The notes under the pieces were generated by a model. That model saw only the letters and a program-made list of their open reading frames with translations, ran no database searches and was not told the origin of the DNA. From Bacillota bacterium (lineage in GTDB: Bacteria; Bacillota; Clostridia; Peptostreptococcales; Anaerovoracaceae), in assembly GCA_017433375.1 (NCBI GenBank), contig JAFRHG010000021.1:62001-126000 (forward strand): a DNA stretch of 64,000 nt, written 5' to 3'. This document shows, one piece after another, positions 1 to 9,210 of this stretch. Within the stretch, counting starts at the first letter, position 1. Each line of letters opens with the position of its first letter. The translations under genes and the position numbers were made by a program.

Positions 1-1227
1 CAGATCCTGCAGGCACACATCCTCCAGAATCTGGTCGAAGGCCCTCTGCAGGAAGGTGGAATAGACCACCACGAAGGGCTTGTCCCCCGCCGCGGCCAGT
101 CCGGCGGCGAAGGTCGCCGCATGTCCCTCGGCGATGCCCGTATCAAAAATGCGGTCCGGGAAACGGTCCCGGAAGACGTTCATCCCCGTTCCGTCGATCA
201 TGGCCGCGCTCACGGCGATGATCCGGGGGTCGTCTTCCGCCAGCTCCGTCAGCGTCTGGCCGGCGATGCCGGACCAGCTGGGGCTTTTGCGCCCGGATTC
301 GGGACGGCCCGTTTCCGGATCGAAGGGGCCGATGCCGTGGAAGATGTCCGGCTGCTCCTCCGCGTGGGAGTATCCCTTACCCTTGGTGGTCAGGGTGTGC
401 ACCAGCACGGGGCCGTCGATGGCCCGGGCCATCTCCAGCACCTGGCAGAGTTCCTTGATGTTGTGCCCGTCCACGGGGCCGATGTACTTGAATCCCAGTT
501 CTTCGAAGACGATGCCTTCGATCACGGCGTATTTGATCCGGTCCTTGGCGGACTGCAGGCCGGAAACCAGGTCGTCGCCGATGACCGGCAGCCTGGACAT
601 TCCCCGTTTCAGGGACGCTTTCAGGGCGTTGTATTTCTCTGTGCTGCTCAGTTTGACCAGATGGCGGGAAAGTCCCCCCGTATTGGGGGCGATGGACATG
701 CCGTTGTCGTTGAGCACCACGATGAGATCGCTGTTCAGCTGGCCGGCGTTGTTCAGGGCCTCAAAGGCCGCGCCGCCGGTCATGGCCCCGTCGCCGATGA
801 CGGAAACCACGTGATAGTCCTCCCCCGCCCGGTCGCGGGCAATGGCCATGCCCAGACCCAGGCCGATGGAGGTGCTGCTGTGTCCCGTATCGAAGACATC
901 GTATTCGCTTTCGCAGCGCTTGGGGAATCCGCTGAGTCCGTCCAGCTGGCGCAGGGAATCGAACTGATCCGCCCTGCCCGTCAGGATCTTGTGCACGTAG
1001 GACTGGTGGCCCACGTCCCAGATCAGTTTGTCTCTGGGCGCGTCAAAGGTGCGGTGCAGGGCGATGGCCAGCTCTACCACGCCCAGATTGGACGCCAGGT
1101 GGCCGCCGCTCCTGCTCACCGTCTCCACGAGAAAATCACGGATCTCAAAGGAGAGCAGTTCCAGCTCATCCATGTCCATTGTCTTCAGGTCCTCGGGGAA
1201 ATGATGCTTCAGAAGATAATCGTTCAT
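1..1227 (-). CDS. dxs: 1-deoxy-D-xylulose-5-phosphate synthase, 3' part cut by window edge
   Basis: Thiamine-diphosphate enzyme that condenses pyruvate and glyceraldehyde-3-phosphate, the first step of the non-mevalonate isoprenoid route. The start ATG is at 1227 (MNDYLLKHHFPEDL). The SGGHLASNLG segment near residues 40-49 carries the conserved His, and the ThDP-binding GDGAMTGG motif lies near residue 142. The reading frame is open to the window edge and covers about 409 codons of a family of about 620 residues, so the transketolase C-terminal part lies outside. It starts 4 bp after the polyprenyl synthase stop, so it is the distal gene of the asp23-nusB-xseAB-ispA operon. The synthase for the C5 precursor is thus co-transcribed with the enzyme that polymerises it. 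Confidence 0.95.
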   Translation of the reverse strand, partial: MNDYLLKHHFPEDLKTMDMDELELLSFEIRDFLVETVSRSGGHLASNLGVVELAIALHRTFDAPRDKLIWDVGHQSYVHKILTGRADQFDSLRQLDGLSGFPKRCESEYDVFDTGHSSTSIGLGLGMAIARDRAGEDYHVVSVIGDGAMTGGAAFEALNNAGQLNSDLIVVLNDNGMSIAPNTGGLSRHLVKLSSTEKYNALKASLKRGMSRLPVIGDDLVSGLQSAKDRIKYAVIEGIVFEELGFKYIGPVDGHNIKELCQVLEMARAIDGPVLVHTLTTKGKGYSHAEEQPDIFHGIGPFDPETGRPESGRKSPSWSGIAGQTLTELAEDDPRIIAVSAAMIDGTGMNVFRDRFPDRIFDTGIAEGHAATFAAGLAAAGDKPFVVVYSTFLQRAFDQILEDVCLQDL

Positions 1228-1231
1228 CGAT

Positions 1232-2128
1232 TTATTTTCCTCTCTGGGCCAGGTCTCTGGCCAGGGTCGTGAAGAGTTCCGCGTTGTCGTAATAAACGGC
1301 GAGAGCCTCCACGGCGTTATCCGTCAGCTCCTCCAGCTTGCGCCGGGAATTCTCCAGACCGTAAATGCTGGGATAGGTCGCCTTGTTGTTGGCGTCGTCC
1401 ATTCCCGTCTTTTTGCCCATCTCTTCCTCTTCTCCGACCACATCCAGGATATCGTCGGCGATCTGGAAGGCAAGGCCAAGGTTTTCGCCGTAAACGGTCA
1501 GTTTCTCCATCATCTCATCGGTGGGCTCGCCCAGGCTGGCACCCGCCCGGATGGAAGCCACGATCAGCGCCGCCGTCTTGTTCAGGTGGATGAAATCCAG
1601 CATCTCCATGGAGCAGTTCCGGTTTTCGGCCTCCATATCGGCGATCTGACCGGCGACAACGCCGCGGCAGCCCGAACCCTTGCTGATCTCGTAAACGGCC
1701 CGTATACGCTTTTTCAGGGCCTCTGGCTCGTCAAAATACAGCAGCATATCCTGATTCATCACCTCGAAAGCAGCGGACTGGAGCCCGTCACCCGCCAGGG
1801 TGGCCACGGCCTCGCCGAACACCTTGTGATTGGTGGGAATGCCCCGGCGCAGATCGTCGTCGTCCATGCAGGGCAAATCGTCATGGATCAGGGTATAGGT
1901 GTGGATGTACTCGATGGCGCAGGCATAGGGAAGCGCCTCCTCTATCCTGCCGCCGCAGAAATCGCAGGCCGCCAGCAGCAGAACGGGCCGGATCCGTTTG
2001 CCTCCGGCTTCGATGCTGTACTTCATGGCCTCAAAGAGGGTGATACTCTTGTGGTCGATGTCCGGCAGGAAATCCGTCAGATGTTCCTCCAGGATCGCCT
2101 TATAGTCCTCGTACTTATAATCGTTCAT
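1232..2128 (-). CDS. ispA: Polyprenyl (farnesyl/geranyl) diphosphate synthase
   Basis: Trans-isoprenyl diphosphate synthase of 298 residues that chain-extends DMAPP with IPP, most likely to farnesyl diphosphate. The first aspartate-rich motif DDLPCMDDDDLRRG is at residues 83-96 and the second, DDILD, at 225-229. GGKRIRP near residue 42 is the usual IPP-binding segment. The start at 2128 overlaps the xseB stop in an ATGA, which implies translational coupling. The longer in-frame extension upstream runs through xseB and is not used. The gene sits between xseB and dxs, the standard Firmicutes order. Product chain length cannot be read with certainty from sequence alone. Confidence 0.93.
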   Translation of the reverse strand: MNDYKYEDYKAILEEHLTDFLPDIDHKSITLFEAMKYSIEAGGKRIRPVLLLAACDFCGGRIEEALPYACAIEYIHTYTLIHDDLPCMDDDDLRRGIPTNHKVFGEAVATLAGDGLQSAAFEVMNQDMLLYFDEPEALKKRIRAVYEISKGSGCRGVVAGQIADMEAENRNCSMEMLDFIHLNKTAALIVASIRAGASLGEPTDEMMEKLTVYGENLGLAFQIADDILDVVGEEEEMGKKTGMDDANNKATYPSIYGLENSRRKLEELTDNAVEALAVYYDNAELFTTLARDLAQRGK

Positions 2129-2355
2129 CCCTCCGCCCCTTTCAGTTCCGCCTCTCTGGTCAGGGTCTCGATCTCCTGCGCCGCCTGATCCAGGATCTCC
2201 CGGCACTCCTTGTAGGCCTTCAGCCCGGATTTGTAGCTCTCGATGGCTTCCTCCAGAGAGACGTCCTGTGACTTCAGCTCCTGGCTGGCCTGTTCCAGCC
2301 TGCTCAGCGATTCTTCAAATACAGGTTTCTCGGTACTCATGATTCCTCCGTTCAA
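2125..2355 (-). CDS. xseB: Exodeoxyribonuclease VII small subunit
   Basis: A 76-residue mostly helical protein with the family segment FEESLSRLEQASQELKS followed by SLEEAIESYKSGLKAY. The small subunit binds the C-terminal helical arm of XseA in the single-strand-specific exonuclease VII complex. It overlaps xseA by 4 bp at its start and ispA by 4 bp at its end, so all three are translationally coupled. Length and position match the family exactly. Confidence 0.94.
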   Translation of the reverse strand: MNGGIMSTEKPVFEESLSRLEQASQELKSQDVSLEEAIESYKSGLKAYKECREILDQAAQEIETLTREAELKGAEG

Positions 2356-3569
2356 ATCAGATCGTCAGCCGCAGTGTCCAGGATCTCCGCGCCGGCGCTG
2401 CCGCCTGCCGTCCGGATACTGACCCGGTCTCCCGGCTTAAGATCCCGGATGGACCGGATCACCCGGCCGCCCGGCCCGCTCACCATAGCGTAGCCCCGGT
2501 CCAGAATCCGGTAGGGACTGGCGGTCTCCACGATCTCCCGCAGCTGTTCCGCCTGCCGCCGGCCCTCTTCTATCCGGGCATTCATATCCAGACTCATCTG
2601 CTCCGCCAGACGGTCCAGATGCATCTGTTCATAGTTCATCCTCGTCTCCAGGCCCATGGCGAAGGCCGCCGGATTCAGCGCCTCCACCTTCTGCTGCCGG
2701 ACCTGCAGCTGGCGCAGCAGATCCCTTCCCAGATCTTCGCAAAGGCAATCCAGCTGTTCCTTCAGTTCCCCTGTATCGGGAACGGCCATCTGGGCCGCTG
2801 CCGTAGGCGTCTCCGCCCGGACATCGGCGACGAAGTCGGAGATGGTCACGTCGGTCTCGTGGCCTACAGCGGAAATGACGGGAATGTCCGAAGCGAAGAT
2901 GCTCCTGGCCACCACCTCCTCGTTGAAGGCCCACAGTTCCTCCGTGGATCCGCCGCCCCGGCCGGTGATGATCACATCCACGTCGGGGTGGTCTCTGTTC
3001 AGCTCATCTATCGCCGCAGCGATATCGGCCGGCGCTGCCGGCCCCTGCACCAGCACGGGACAGATCAGCACGCTGACCACATCGTTCCGTGACCGGATGA
3101 TCTTCAGCATATCCTGCACCGCCGCCCCCGTAGGCGAGGTGACGATGGCCACCTTCAGGGGGAACTCGGGCAGGGGTTTCTTGTTCGCCGGGTCAAAGAG
3201 CCCCTCGGCGGACAGTTTCTTCTTTAACTGCTCAAACTGGATGGCCAGCTGTCCGATCCCGCTCATCTCCACGGCGTTCACGTTCAGGGAATAGGAACCT
3301 CCCCTCTCGTAGACGGAGACGTATCCGCTGGCCACGATCTCCATGCCCTCTTCCATGGGGCAGGTGATCTGAGGAAGCACACGGGCGGGCAGGAAGCAGT
3401 TCACCCTGGCCCGGTCATCCTTCAGGGAAAAGTACACGTGGCCGGAACTGTGAAACTTCAGGTTGGAGATTTCCCCGATCACGGACACGTCGGACAGGAT
3501 GGGGTCCGTCCGCAGGATCCTGCCGATGTACTGGTTCAGCTGTCCCGCCCTTATCGGAGATCGTCCCAT
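2352..3569 (-). CDS. xseA: Exodeoxyribonuclease VII large subunit
   Basis: A 405-residue catalytic subunit that degrades single-stranded DNA to oligonucleotides. The N-terminal OB-fold spans about residues 1-100 (LNQYIGRIL, then VIGEISNLKFHSSGHVYFSLKD). The catalytic region includes the conserved VTSPTGAAVQDML and the glycine-rich RGGGSTEELWAFNEE. A helical arm and a C-terminal segment (RGYAMVSGPGGRVIRS) follow. The start at 3569 overlaps the upstream Kae1-like gene by 19 bp. It is co-transcribed with xseB. Confidence 0.95.
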   Translation of the reverse strand: MGRSPIRAGQLNQYIGRILRTDPILSDVSVIGEISNLKFHSSGHVYFSLKDDRARVNCFLPARVLPQITCPMEEGMEIVASGYVSVYERGGSYSLNVNAVEMSGIGQLAIQFEQLKKKLSAEGLFDPANKKPLPEFPLKVAIVTSPTGAAVQDMLKIIRSRNDVVSVLICPVLVQGPAAPADIAAAIDELNRDHPDVDVIITGRGGGSTEELWAFNEEVVARSIFASDIPVISAVGHETDVTISDFVADVRAETPTAAAQMAVPDTGELKEQLDCLCEDLGRDLLRQLQVRQQKVEALNPAAFAMGLETRMNYEQMHLDRLAEQMSLDMNARIEEGRRQAEQLREIVETASPYRILDRGYAMVSGPGGRVIRSIRDLKPGDRVSIRTAGGSAGAEILDTAADDLI

Positions 3570-4645
3570 ATGAACTTTCCTCCCAGAAGCGCCGTGCCCA
3601 CGGCATTGTCGGTAGCCAGCTCGTTTTCATCTTCGTCGAAGTAGACGATGATGTCCTCTTCCTCCAGGGGATCACAGATGTGCTCCCGGATATACCGGCT
3701 GGAAGAGACGCCGCCGGACATGATCACGTCCTTCAGCCCCGTCTTCCTGCTTGCCTGCCGAAGCATTTCGGTGATGCCTTCGGAAAGCCGCAGGAAGATC
3801 TCCCGGACCAGCTCGTCACGGATCTGGCTGTCCGCGTTGAACACGGAGCCGGACAGGGAAAGATTCTTCAGTTTGTTTTTGATCTGGGTATCGATACCGG
3901 ACAGATTGATCTCTCCGTCGATGACCCGGATGGGCGTCAGCATGGAAGATGTCCGCCCGCTGCTGCAGGCGATCTCATCCAGCTTGCCTCCCGCCGGGAA
4001 GGGAAACCCCATGGCCACACCGGCCCGGTCGAGCACCTGGCCGAAGGAGATATCCTTGGACCCACCCACGATCTGTATTTCATAGAAGGCGCCTTCCGCG
4101 GGAATCAGCTGATAACCCGCCTTCTTCAGGGGAAGGTCCTGCTCATCGCTGCGAATGCTGTCGGCGAGGATCCGGGGATCCTCCCCTACCGTTCTGACCC
4201 GGAGCACCTCGCAGGTGCCGCCGGAAAAATGACAGGCCAGGAACTCATCGATCTCGCTCATCTCCGTATAGGATTTGATGGCCTGGATGTGACCCTCCTG
4301 ATGGGAAAAGCTGAACACGGGCACCCGCAGGGCGGTCCCCACGGCCCGGGCAAATCCCTCGCCGGCCAGAAACACCGGCATATAGGATCCCTCCACCGGC
4401 CGGGGCTTGGAGGAATAGGCCACGGCGCTGATCTGTCCGTCAAAGCACTCCTCCACCTCTTCCATCAGTTCCGGCAGATTTTTCAGATGCTGAAACAGGG
4501 CGTCCGACTGGCGAAGCCCCCGCTCTCCCTGCTCCACATCCAGAAACCGGCGCAGGTCGCATATGATGCTGTCGTGGTTCAATACGCAGACCGAAGTCTT
4601 ATAGTTGCTCGTATCGATTCCCAGAATATAATCTTCTCTGCTCAT
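3551..4645 (-). CDS. Kae1/TsaD-like (peptidase M22 family) protein, ASKHA fold
   Basis: A 364-residue paralogue of the tRNA t6A enzyme TsaD. The N-terminus ILGIDTSNYKTSVC is the ASKHA phosphate-binding strand, and HQEGH at residues 115-119 supplies the two metal-binding histidines of the family. MSGGVSSSRYIR near residue 310 is the second nucleotide-binding loop. The start at 4645 (MSREDY) lies just after the nusB stop; the upstream in-frame ATG would lie inside nusB. The sequence is divergent enough from TsaD that I do not assign t6A synthesis. Position between nusB and xseA fits a clostridial-type operon. Substrate unknown. Confidence 0.75.
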   Translation of the reverse strand: MSREDYILGIDTSNYKTSVCVLNHDSIICDLRRFLDVEQGERGLRQSDALFQHLKNLPELMEEVEECFDGQISAVAYSSKPRPVEGSYMPVFLAGEGFARAVGTALRVPVFSFSHQEGHIQAIKSYTEMSEIDEFLACHFSGGTCEVLRVRTVGEDPRILADSIRSDEQDLPLKKAGYQLIPAEGAFYEIQIVGGSKDISFGQVLDRAGVAMGFPFPAGGKLDEIACSSGRTSSMLTPIRVIDGEINLSGIDTQIKNKLKNLSLSGSVFNADSQIRDELVREIFLRLSEGITEMLRQASRKTGLKDVIMSGGVSSSRYIREHICDPLEEEDIIVYFDEDENELATDNAVGTALLGGKFIWDDLR

Positions 4646-4652
4646 GATCCTG

Positions 4653-5072
4653 TTATTCTTCCTCCGACTGCACCTCACCGGACGTCTTGGCGATAGCGCC
4701 CAGTACGCCGTGAATGAACTTCGCCGAATTGGGCGTGCTGAACTTCTTCGCCAGGTTCAGGGCCTCGTTGATGGCCACCGCGTCGGGAATGTCCCCAGCG
4801 AAGCGCATCTCCCCGCAGGCAAGGCGCATGATAGCCAGATCGACCCGGGGCATCCGGCTGGTCTTCCAGCGGGTGCTGCACCTGTTGATATCCCCGTCGA
4901 TCTCCTCCAGATGGTCGACGGTCTCCGCCAGCAGATTTCCTCCCCGCTCCACGTGACCTCCGGCCAGCCGGTCGGCAGCCAGAAGCCTGGCCCGCTCCCC
5001 GGTCATCTCACCGTCGGCGTCCATTTCATAAAGGATCTGCATCAGGATTTCTCTTGCTTCATTTCGGGTCAT
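4653..5072 (-). CDS. nusB: Transcription antitermination factor NusB
   Basis: A 139-residue all-helical protein that binds boxA RNA together with NusE (S10) during rRNA antitermination. It begins MTRNEAREILMQILYEMD. The C-terminal half has the hallmark RVDLAIMRLACGEM, then DAVAINEALNLAKKFSTPNSAKFIHGVLGAI. It lies 19 bp downstream of asp23 and 7 bp upstream of the Kae1-like gene. Confidence 0.95.
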   Translation of the reverse strand: MTRNEAREILMQILYEMDADGEMTGERARLLAADRLAGGHVERGGNLLAETVDHLEEIDGDINRCSTRWKTSRMPRVDLAIMRLACGEMRFAGDIPDAVAINEALNLAKKFSTPNSAKFIHGVLGAIAKTSGEVQSEEE

Positions 5073-5091
5073 GCTCCCTCCTCCGGCGGCC

Positions 5092-5445
5092 TCAGTTGGT
5101 CTCTTCCTCCTGGCCGGGCATCTTCACGCCCTGCACATGAATGTTCACCGCGCTCACATCGATATTGGTCATCTCCCGGATCTCGTTGCGCACGTTCTCC
5201 TGGATGTCCCAGGCCATGGACGGAATGTTGCAGCCGTAGTCGGCGATGATGGAAATGTCCACCTTCGTCTCGTCACCGCTGCGGCTGACCTTGGTTCCCC
5301 GGGCCACGCTTTCGATGCCCAGCAGGTTCTTCGACAGTGCGTCATAAACACCGCCGGCCATCTCAAAAACACCATCGGTTTTCAGCGTGGCGTTAACGGC
5401 GCAAACGGCAATGATCGCGTCGGAAAAACTGATCTTCTCCTCCAT
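5092..5445 (-). CDS. Asp23/Gls24 family envelope stress protein
   Basis: A 117-residue member of the alkaline-shock protein family. It has ISFSDAIIAVCAVNATLKTDGV at the start, and a central IIADYGCNIPSMAWDIQENVRNEI. In other Firmicutes the proteins sit beneath the membrane and affect the envelope. It is the first gene of the nusB-xseAB-ispA-dxs operon. A GGAGGG Shine-Dalgarno precedes the ATG. The promoter upstream overlaps the neighbouring terminator. Asp23 ahead of nusB is a common Firmicutes arrangement. Confidence 0.88.
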   Translation of the reverse strand: MEEKISFSDAIIAVCAVNATLKTDGVFEMAGGVYDALSKNLLGIESVARGTKVSRSGDETKVDISIIADYGCNIPSMAWDIQENVRNEIREMTNIDVSAVNIHVQGVKMPGQEEETN

Positions 5446-5471
5446 GGTCTACCCTCCATACACTCCCATAG

Positions 5472-5500
5472 ATTTTACCAAAAAAATGACCGGTGCGCAA
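5472..5500 (-). promoter_or_regulatory. Sigma-A-type promoter of the asp23-nusB-dxs operon
   Basis: On the minus strand, TTGCGC (5495-5500) is separated by 17 bp from TAAAAT (5472-5477), with an extended TGG just before the -10. It lies 27 bp upstream of the asp23 ATG. The -35 and spacer overlap the hairpin and T-tract of the upstream terminator. Confidence 0.65.
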
Positions 5501-5516
5501 TCACGCATCGGTCATG
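5479..5516 (-). terminator. Rho-independent terminator after the CNNM-type gene
   Basis: Minus-strand hairpin at 5486-5515 with arms ATGACCGATGCG and CGCACCGGTCAT (one G-T type pairing), followed by seven T. It lies about 60 bp past the stop at 5573. Confidence 0.8.
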
Positions 5517-5572
5517 TTCATCCGTCGATATCACCCCTGTCCATCAGTGTATGGCGGGGATGTTCGGGGGGA

Positions 5573-6913
5573 TCATTTCCAGTCCCCTTCCTCCGTTCCC
5601 GGCTCGTCCTTGGGCAGGATCTTCATGGTGATGCCCTCGATCCGGCGGTCCTTGACGGAGGTGATGGTGAAGATGTAATTCTCGTAGGGGATCTCCTTGT
5701 TCAGATCGTCCTCGTCGGGGATCTCGCCCAGGATGTCGATCAGGAATCCGCCGATGGTCTCGCTGCTTTCCGACTCCAGGTCGATGCCCAGTTCCTCGTC
5801 GATGTCATCCAGATCCATGCTGCCGTCCAGGCGGAAGGTGTCCCGGCCGATGGCCTGGATGCCCGGTTCTTCCTCATCGTATTCGTCATCGATCTCTCCC
5901 ATGACCTCCTCGATGATGTCCTCCATAGTAACGATGCCGGAGAATCCGCCGTACTCGTCGATGAGGATGGCGATATGCTGCTTGGCTTTCTGCAGCTCCA
6001 CGAAGAGGGAGTCGATGTTCTTCGTTTCCGGCACGAAATAGGGCGTCCGGAGAATGGAACGGATGTCCACATTGTCGAAGCCGGCGCTTCTGGCCTGGAT
6101 CAGATAGTCCTTGATGTAGAGGATGCCGATGATGTTGTCGCTGTCATCCTCGTAGACGGGAATGCGGGAATAGCGCAGTTCCATGAGCTCGTCCAGATAC
6201 TCCTCCGGCGGATCGTTGATGTCGATGGCGAAAACGTCCGTCCGGGGGGTCATGACCTCGTAGGCCAGAAGATCATCGAAGGCAAACACGCCGGTGATCA
6301 TCTTTTTGCCCTCTTCCTTCAGCTCACCCTTCTCCTGTCCGGCCTCCAGCATGGAGACGATATCCTCCTCGGAGTACTCGTTGTAGTCAACCTCGATCCG
6401 CTGGCGGCAGATCCGCAGGACCAGATAAACCAGCCCGGAGCTGATCACGGTCATGGGCTTCATGACCACCAGCAGGAACCGGACGATGCCCGTGGAGGAC
6501 AGGGCGATCCCCTCCTCGTGAAGGACGGCGATCCGCCGGGGCAGAAGCTCGGTAAAACTGTAGAGCACCAGGGCCAGCAGCAGGATCAGCACGATCAGGG
6601 CCATAACGAAATTGGCCTGACCCTGCCAGGGGCTGAGGGATACCACGCCTTCCTCGATCAGACCCAGAAATCCGTACAGGGCAATGATGCAGGCGACAGT
6701 ATGCAGCAAAACGATGCAGGACCTTAAGGCCAGCATATAGGTGCCCGGGTCCTCGATGATATCCAGCAGGTCGGCCGCGCGGATATCGCCGCCTTCCGCC
6801 AGGGTCCGCACGGTGATCTTGTTCACCGATGACAGTGCCCGCTCTACCGCGGCGACGTAGGCGCTGATGGCCAGAACCAGTATGAAAATCAGAATGATCC
6901 AGGAAGTCATCAT
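5573..6913 (-). CDS. CNNM/CorC (HlyC-like) transmembrane CBS-domain protein
   Basis: A 446-residue membrane protein with an N-terminal DUF21/CNNM transmembrane domain (residues 1 to about 185, four hydrophobic segments). A pair of CBS domains follows at about 200-330, including [20 protein letters not shown], then [21 protein letters not shown]-terminal CorC_HlyC transporter-associated domain spans about 350-440. Family members are linked to magnesium or other divalent-cation homeostasis; the old haemolysin label is not supported. It overlaps the U32 peptidase stop by 4 bp (ATGA), so the two are coupled. Confidence 0.87.
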   Translation of the reverse strand: MMTSWIILIFILVLAISAYVAAVERALSSVNKITVRTLAEGGDIRAADLLDIIEDPGTYMLALRSCIVLLHTVACIIALYGFLGLIEEGVVSLSPWQGQANFVMALIVLILLLALVLYSFTELLPRRIAVLHEEGIALSSTGIVRFLLVVMKPMTVISSGLVYLVLRICRQRIEVDYNEYSEEDIVSMLEAGQEKGELKEEGKKMITGVFAFDDLLAYEVMTPRTDVFAIDINDPPEEYLDELMELRYSRIPVYEDDSDNIIGILYIKDYLIQARSAGFDNVDIRSILRTPYFVPETKNIDSLFVELQKAKQHIAILIDEYGGFSGIVTMEDIIEEVMGEIDDEYDEEEPGIQAIGRDTFRLDGSMDLDDIDEELGIDLESESSETIGGFLIDILGEIPDEDDLNKEIPYENYIFTITSVKDRRIEGITMKILPKDEPGTEEGDWK

Positions 6914-8139
6914 ATCTGCTCCTTCTGCTTTCTTTGCAGTATCCAGTAAGGCTCCACCGGCCTCTCCACTTTCATGTGCACGATCTGCCGGGGATGGGGC
7001 GCTTCGTCGATGGAGTCACCCTCCTCGTCGGTCATGGCATCGATGGTCTGGGAAAACACCTCACCGGAGGGTCCGAAGAGTTCGATCTCATCCCCTGCCA
7101 CCATCTTGTTCCGCTGCTCGATCCGGGCAATGCCGCTCTCCGGGTCCCAGTCCAGGACCACGCCGACGAAGTCATAGGACCGCAGGTAGTCGCTGCTTTC
7201 CACGGACTGGTCCTCTGCGCCCGGCGGGTGGTAATAGAATCCGGTGGAAAAAGCCCGGTGGCTCGCCTTCTCCATCTCCTCCATCCAGGCCGGATCGAAG
7301 GAACCGGAGTCCAGGGCCGCCCGGTATGCCCGCAGCACGTGGGCCAGATAAAAAATGCTCTTCATCCGCCCCTCGATCTTCAGGGACTTCACCCCGGCGC
7401 CGATCAGATCAGGCAGATGCTCCAGCATGCACAGGTCGTTGGAATTGAAGATGTATGTTCCCCGGCCGTCCTCTTCCACAGGCCAGTACTGGCCGGGCCG
7501 GCGCTCCTCCTCCAGCCGGTAGCGGTAGCGGCACGGATGAGCGCAGGCGCCCCGGTTGGCATCCCGCCCCGTCATGTAGGTGCTCAGCAGGCACCGCCCC
7601 GAATAGGAAACGCACATGGCGCCGTGGACAAATGCTTCAAGCTCCATATCCCCGGGAATGATCTCACGGATCTGCCGGATCTCCTCCAGGGAAAGCTCCC
7701 GGGCGAGGACGATCCTCCGGATGCCCTGCTCGTACCAGAACAGGGCCGTCTCCCCGTTGGTCACGTTGGCCTGGGTCGACAGGTGCAGGGGCGTATGGGG
7801 GAACACACGGCGGATCAGGCGGATCACCCCGGGATCGGACACGATGAATCCGTCCAGGGGAATACCCCGGATCTCCTCCAGGTATTCCGCCAGCGGCGCC
7901 AGGTCCTCGTTGTGTGCGTAGATGTTCAGGGTCAGGTAGCAGCGAGCGCCCCGTTCATGGGCAAAGGCAACCCCTTCCCGGATCTCCTCAACAGAAAAAC
8001 CGCCGGCGCCGGCGCGCAGGCTGAATGCCTGACCGCCGAAATAGACGGCGTCGGCTCCGTAGGCAACGGCAAACCGCAGTTTTTCCGGGTCGCCCGCCGG
8101 GGCGAGCAGTTCAATGGATGTCAGGGGGTCCTCGTTCAC
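6910..8139 (-). CDS. U32 family peptidase-like protein (TrhP/RlhA-type RNA hydroxylation factor family)
   Basis: A 409-residue protein starting LTSIELLAPAGDPEKLRFAV, the standard U32 N-terminus. The family signature is the long cysteine-containing stretch YSGRCLLSTYMTGRDANRG followed by ACAHPCRYRY. Some relatives act with prephenate in tRNA or rRNA hydroxylation rather than as collagenases. A single U32 gene sits directly after mltG, matching the mltG/yrrN-type neighbourhood of Bacillus. It starts 4 bp inside mltG (ATGA overlap). Which RNA or protein it acts on is not visible. Confidence 0.85.
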   Translation of the reverse strand: MNEDPLTSIELLAPAGDPEKLRFAVAYGADAVYFGGQAFSLRAGAGGFSVEEIREGVAFAHERGARCYLTLNIYAHNEDLAPLAEYLEEIRGIPLDGFIVSDPGVIRLIRRVFPHTPLHLSTQANVTNGETALFWYEQGIRRIVLARELSLEEIRQIREIIPGDMELEAFVHGAMCVSYSGRCLLSTYMTGRDANRGACAHPCRYRYRLEEERRPGQYWPVEEDGRGTYIFNSNDLCMLEHLPDLIGAGVKSLKIEGRMKSIFYLAHVLRAYRAALDSGSFDPAWMEEMEKASHRAFSTGFYYHPPGAEDQSVESSDYLRSYDFVGVVLDWDPESGIARIEQRNKMVAGDEIELFGPSGEVFSQTIDAMTDEEGDSIDEAPHPRQIVHMKVERPVEPYWILQRKQKEQI

Positions 8140-9191
8140 TGTTTCAGATCCTCTTCCGACCAGGGATGGGCATCGATGTTCTTCTGATGTTCTTCAGAAG
8201 TCTTCCCGTAGAGCACCTCCCCTTCCGGAGTGGCGTAGAAGAACAGGTAATCGGACTTCTCGTAATGCAGCACCGCGTCCATATCCGCTGCGGGAACGGC
8301 GCAGATGGGGCCGACGGGAAGGCCGGTATGCTTATAGGTGTTGTATTTGGAGTCGGTCTTGGTGTCATCGATGCTGACATCCACCCGCTTCTGCTGCAGG
8401 GCGTAGTTTACGGTCACATCGCTCTGCAGAGGGGTGTTGTTGTTCAGCCGGTTGATGAAGACGCCGGCGATCTTCGGCGCCTCGCTGACCATGGTCCCGC
8501 CCTCGCTGGTGACCACGGAGGCCAGGCTCAGGAACTGGTGCACCGTGAATCCGGAGGCGTCGATTTCCGCCTTCCTCTCGGTCAGCGCCTTATCCATGCC
8601 GTCCAGCAGCATGGTGGTCACATCCTCGATGGAGGGATCCTTGTCCGTAAGGTAATAGGTGTCCGGGAAGAGATATCCCTCCAGGGGATACATGATATCC
8701 TTCTTCAGGATGACCTTGTCCAGGAACCAGTACTTATCGATCTGGGTCTGAAGGAAGTCCTTATCATTCCAGACTGCGAGGATCTCTTTCGAGGAATAGG
8801 GAATCACCTCTGCCAGGGCTTCCGCCGCCTGGGGAATGGTCGCTCCATCCTTCAGCACATAGGACTGCTTGGAGATAAACCGGAAGTCCCCCGTGTTGAT
8901 GGCCTGCATCATCTCCGGGAAAGTCATGGATCTGGAGAAGACGTAGGAATTGGCCTGCAGAGAATCGTAACCGCCGATGCGGGCGTTGACCTTGGCGCAG
9001 GTCTTGTTTTTGACCAGTCCCGCCTCGTTAAGGATGTCGACGATGTAGGAAGCGCCGCTTCCCTCGGGGATATCCACCGTAACCTCCTCCGTATTGGAAG
9101 CGTCGACGGCGCCGAGGCCGTTAAGATAGAACAGCATCCCGCCGCCAAAAGCAACGGCGATGATGAGCAGAATGATCAGGACCTTCTTCAT
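8136..9191 (-). CDS. mltG: Endolytic murein transglycosylase MltG (YceG-like)
   Basis: A membrane-anchored lytic transglycosylase of 351 residues that cuts nascent glycan strands and sets their length. One N-terminal transmembrane helix (KKVLIILLIIAVAFGGGML) is followed by a LysM-like part (VTVDIPEGSGASYIVDIL). The catalytic YceG domain has FLSLASVVTSEGG with the expected Glu, and the C-terminal PVGPICAVPAADMDAVL. I chose ATG 9191 because GAGAGGG precedes it and the hydrophobic helix starts there; an in-frame start 13 codons upstream would add an unsupported tail. The stop overlaps the U32 start. Confidence 0.92.
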   Translation of the reverse strand: MKKVLIILLIIAVAFGGGMLFYLNGLGAVDASNTEEVTVDIPEGSGASYIVDILNEAGLVKNKTCAKVNARIGGYDSLQANSYVFSRSMTFPEMMQAINTGDFRFISKQSYVLKDGATIPQAAEALAEVIPYSSKEILAVWNDKDFLQTQIDKYWFLDKVILKKDIMYPLEGYLFPDTYYLTDKDPSIEDVTTMLLDGMDKALTERKAEIDASGFTVHQFLSLASVVTSEGGTMVSEAPKIAGVFINRLNNNTPLQSDVTVNYALQQKRVDVSIDDTKTDSKYNTYKHTGLPVGPICAVPAADMDAVLHYEKSDYLFFYATPEGEVLYGKTSEEHQKNIDAHPWSEEDLKQ

Positions 9192-9210
9192 AAAAACCCT
9201 CTCGTGTAAA

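Noticed and set aside
5573..6913. Haemolysin
   Set aside because: The CNNM-CBS-CorC architecture belongs to cation-homeostasis proteins; the haemolysin name for this family is historical.
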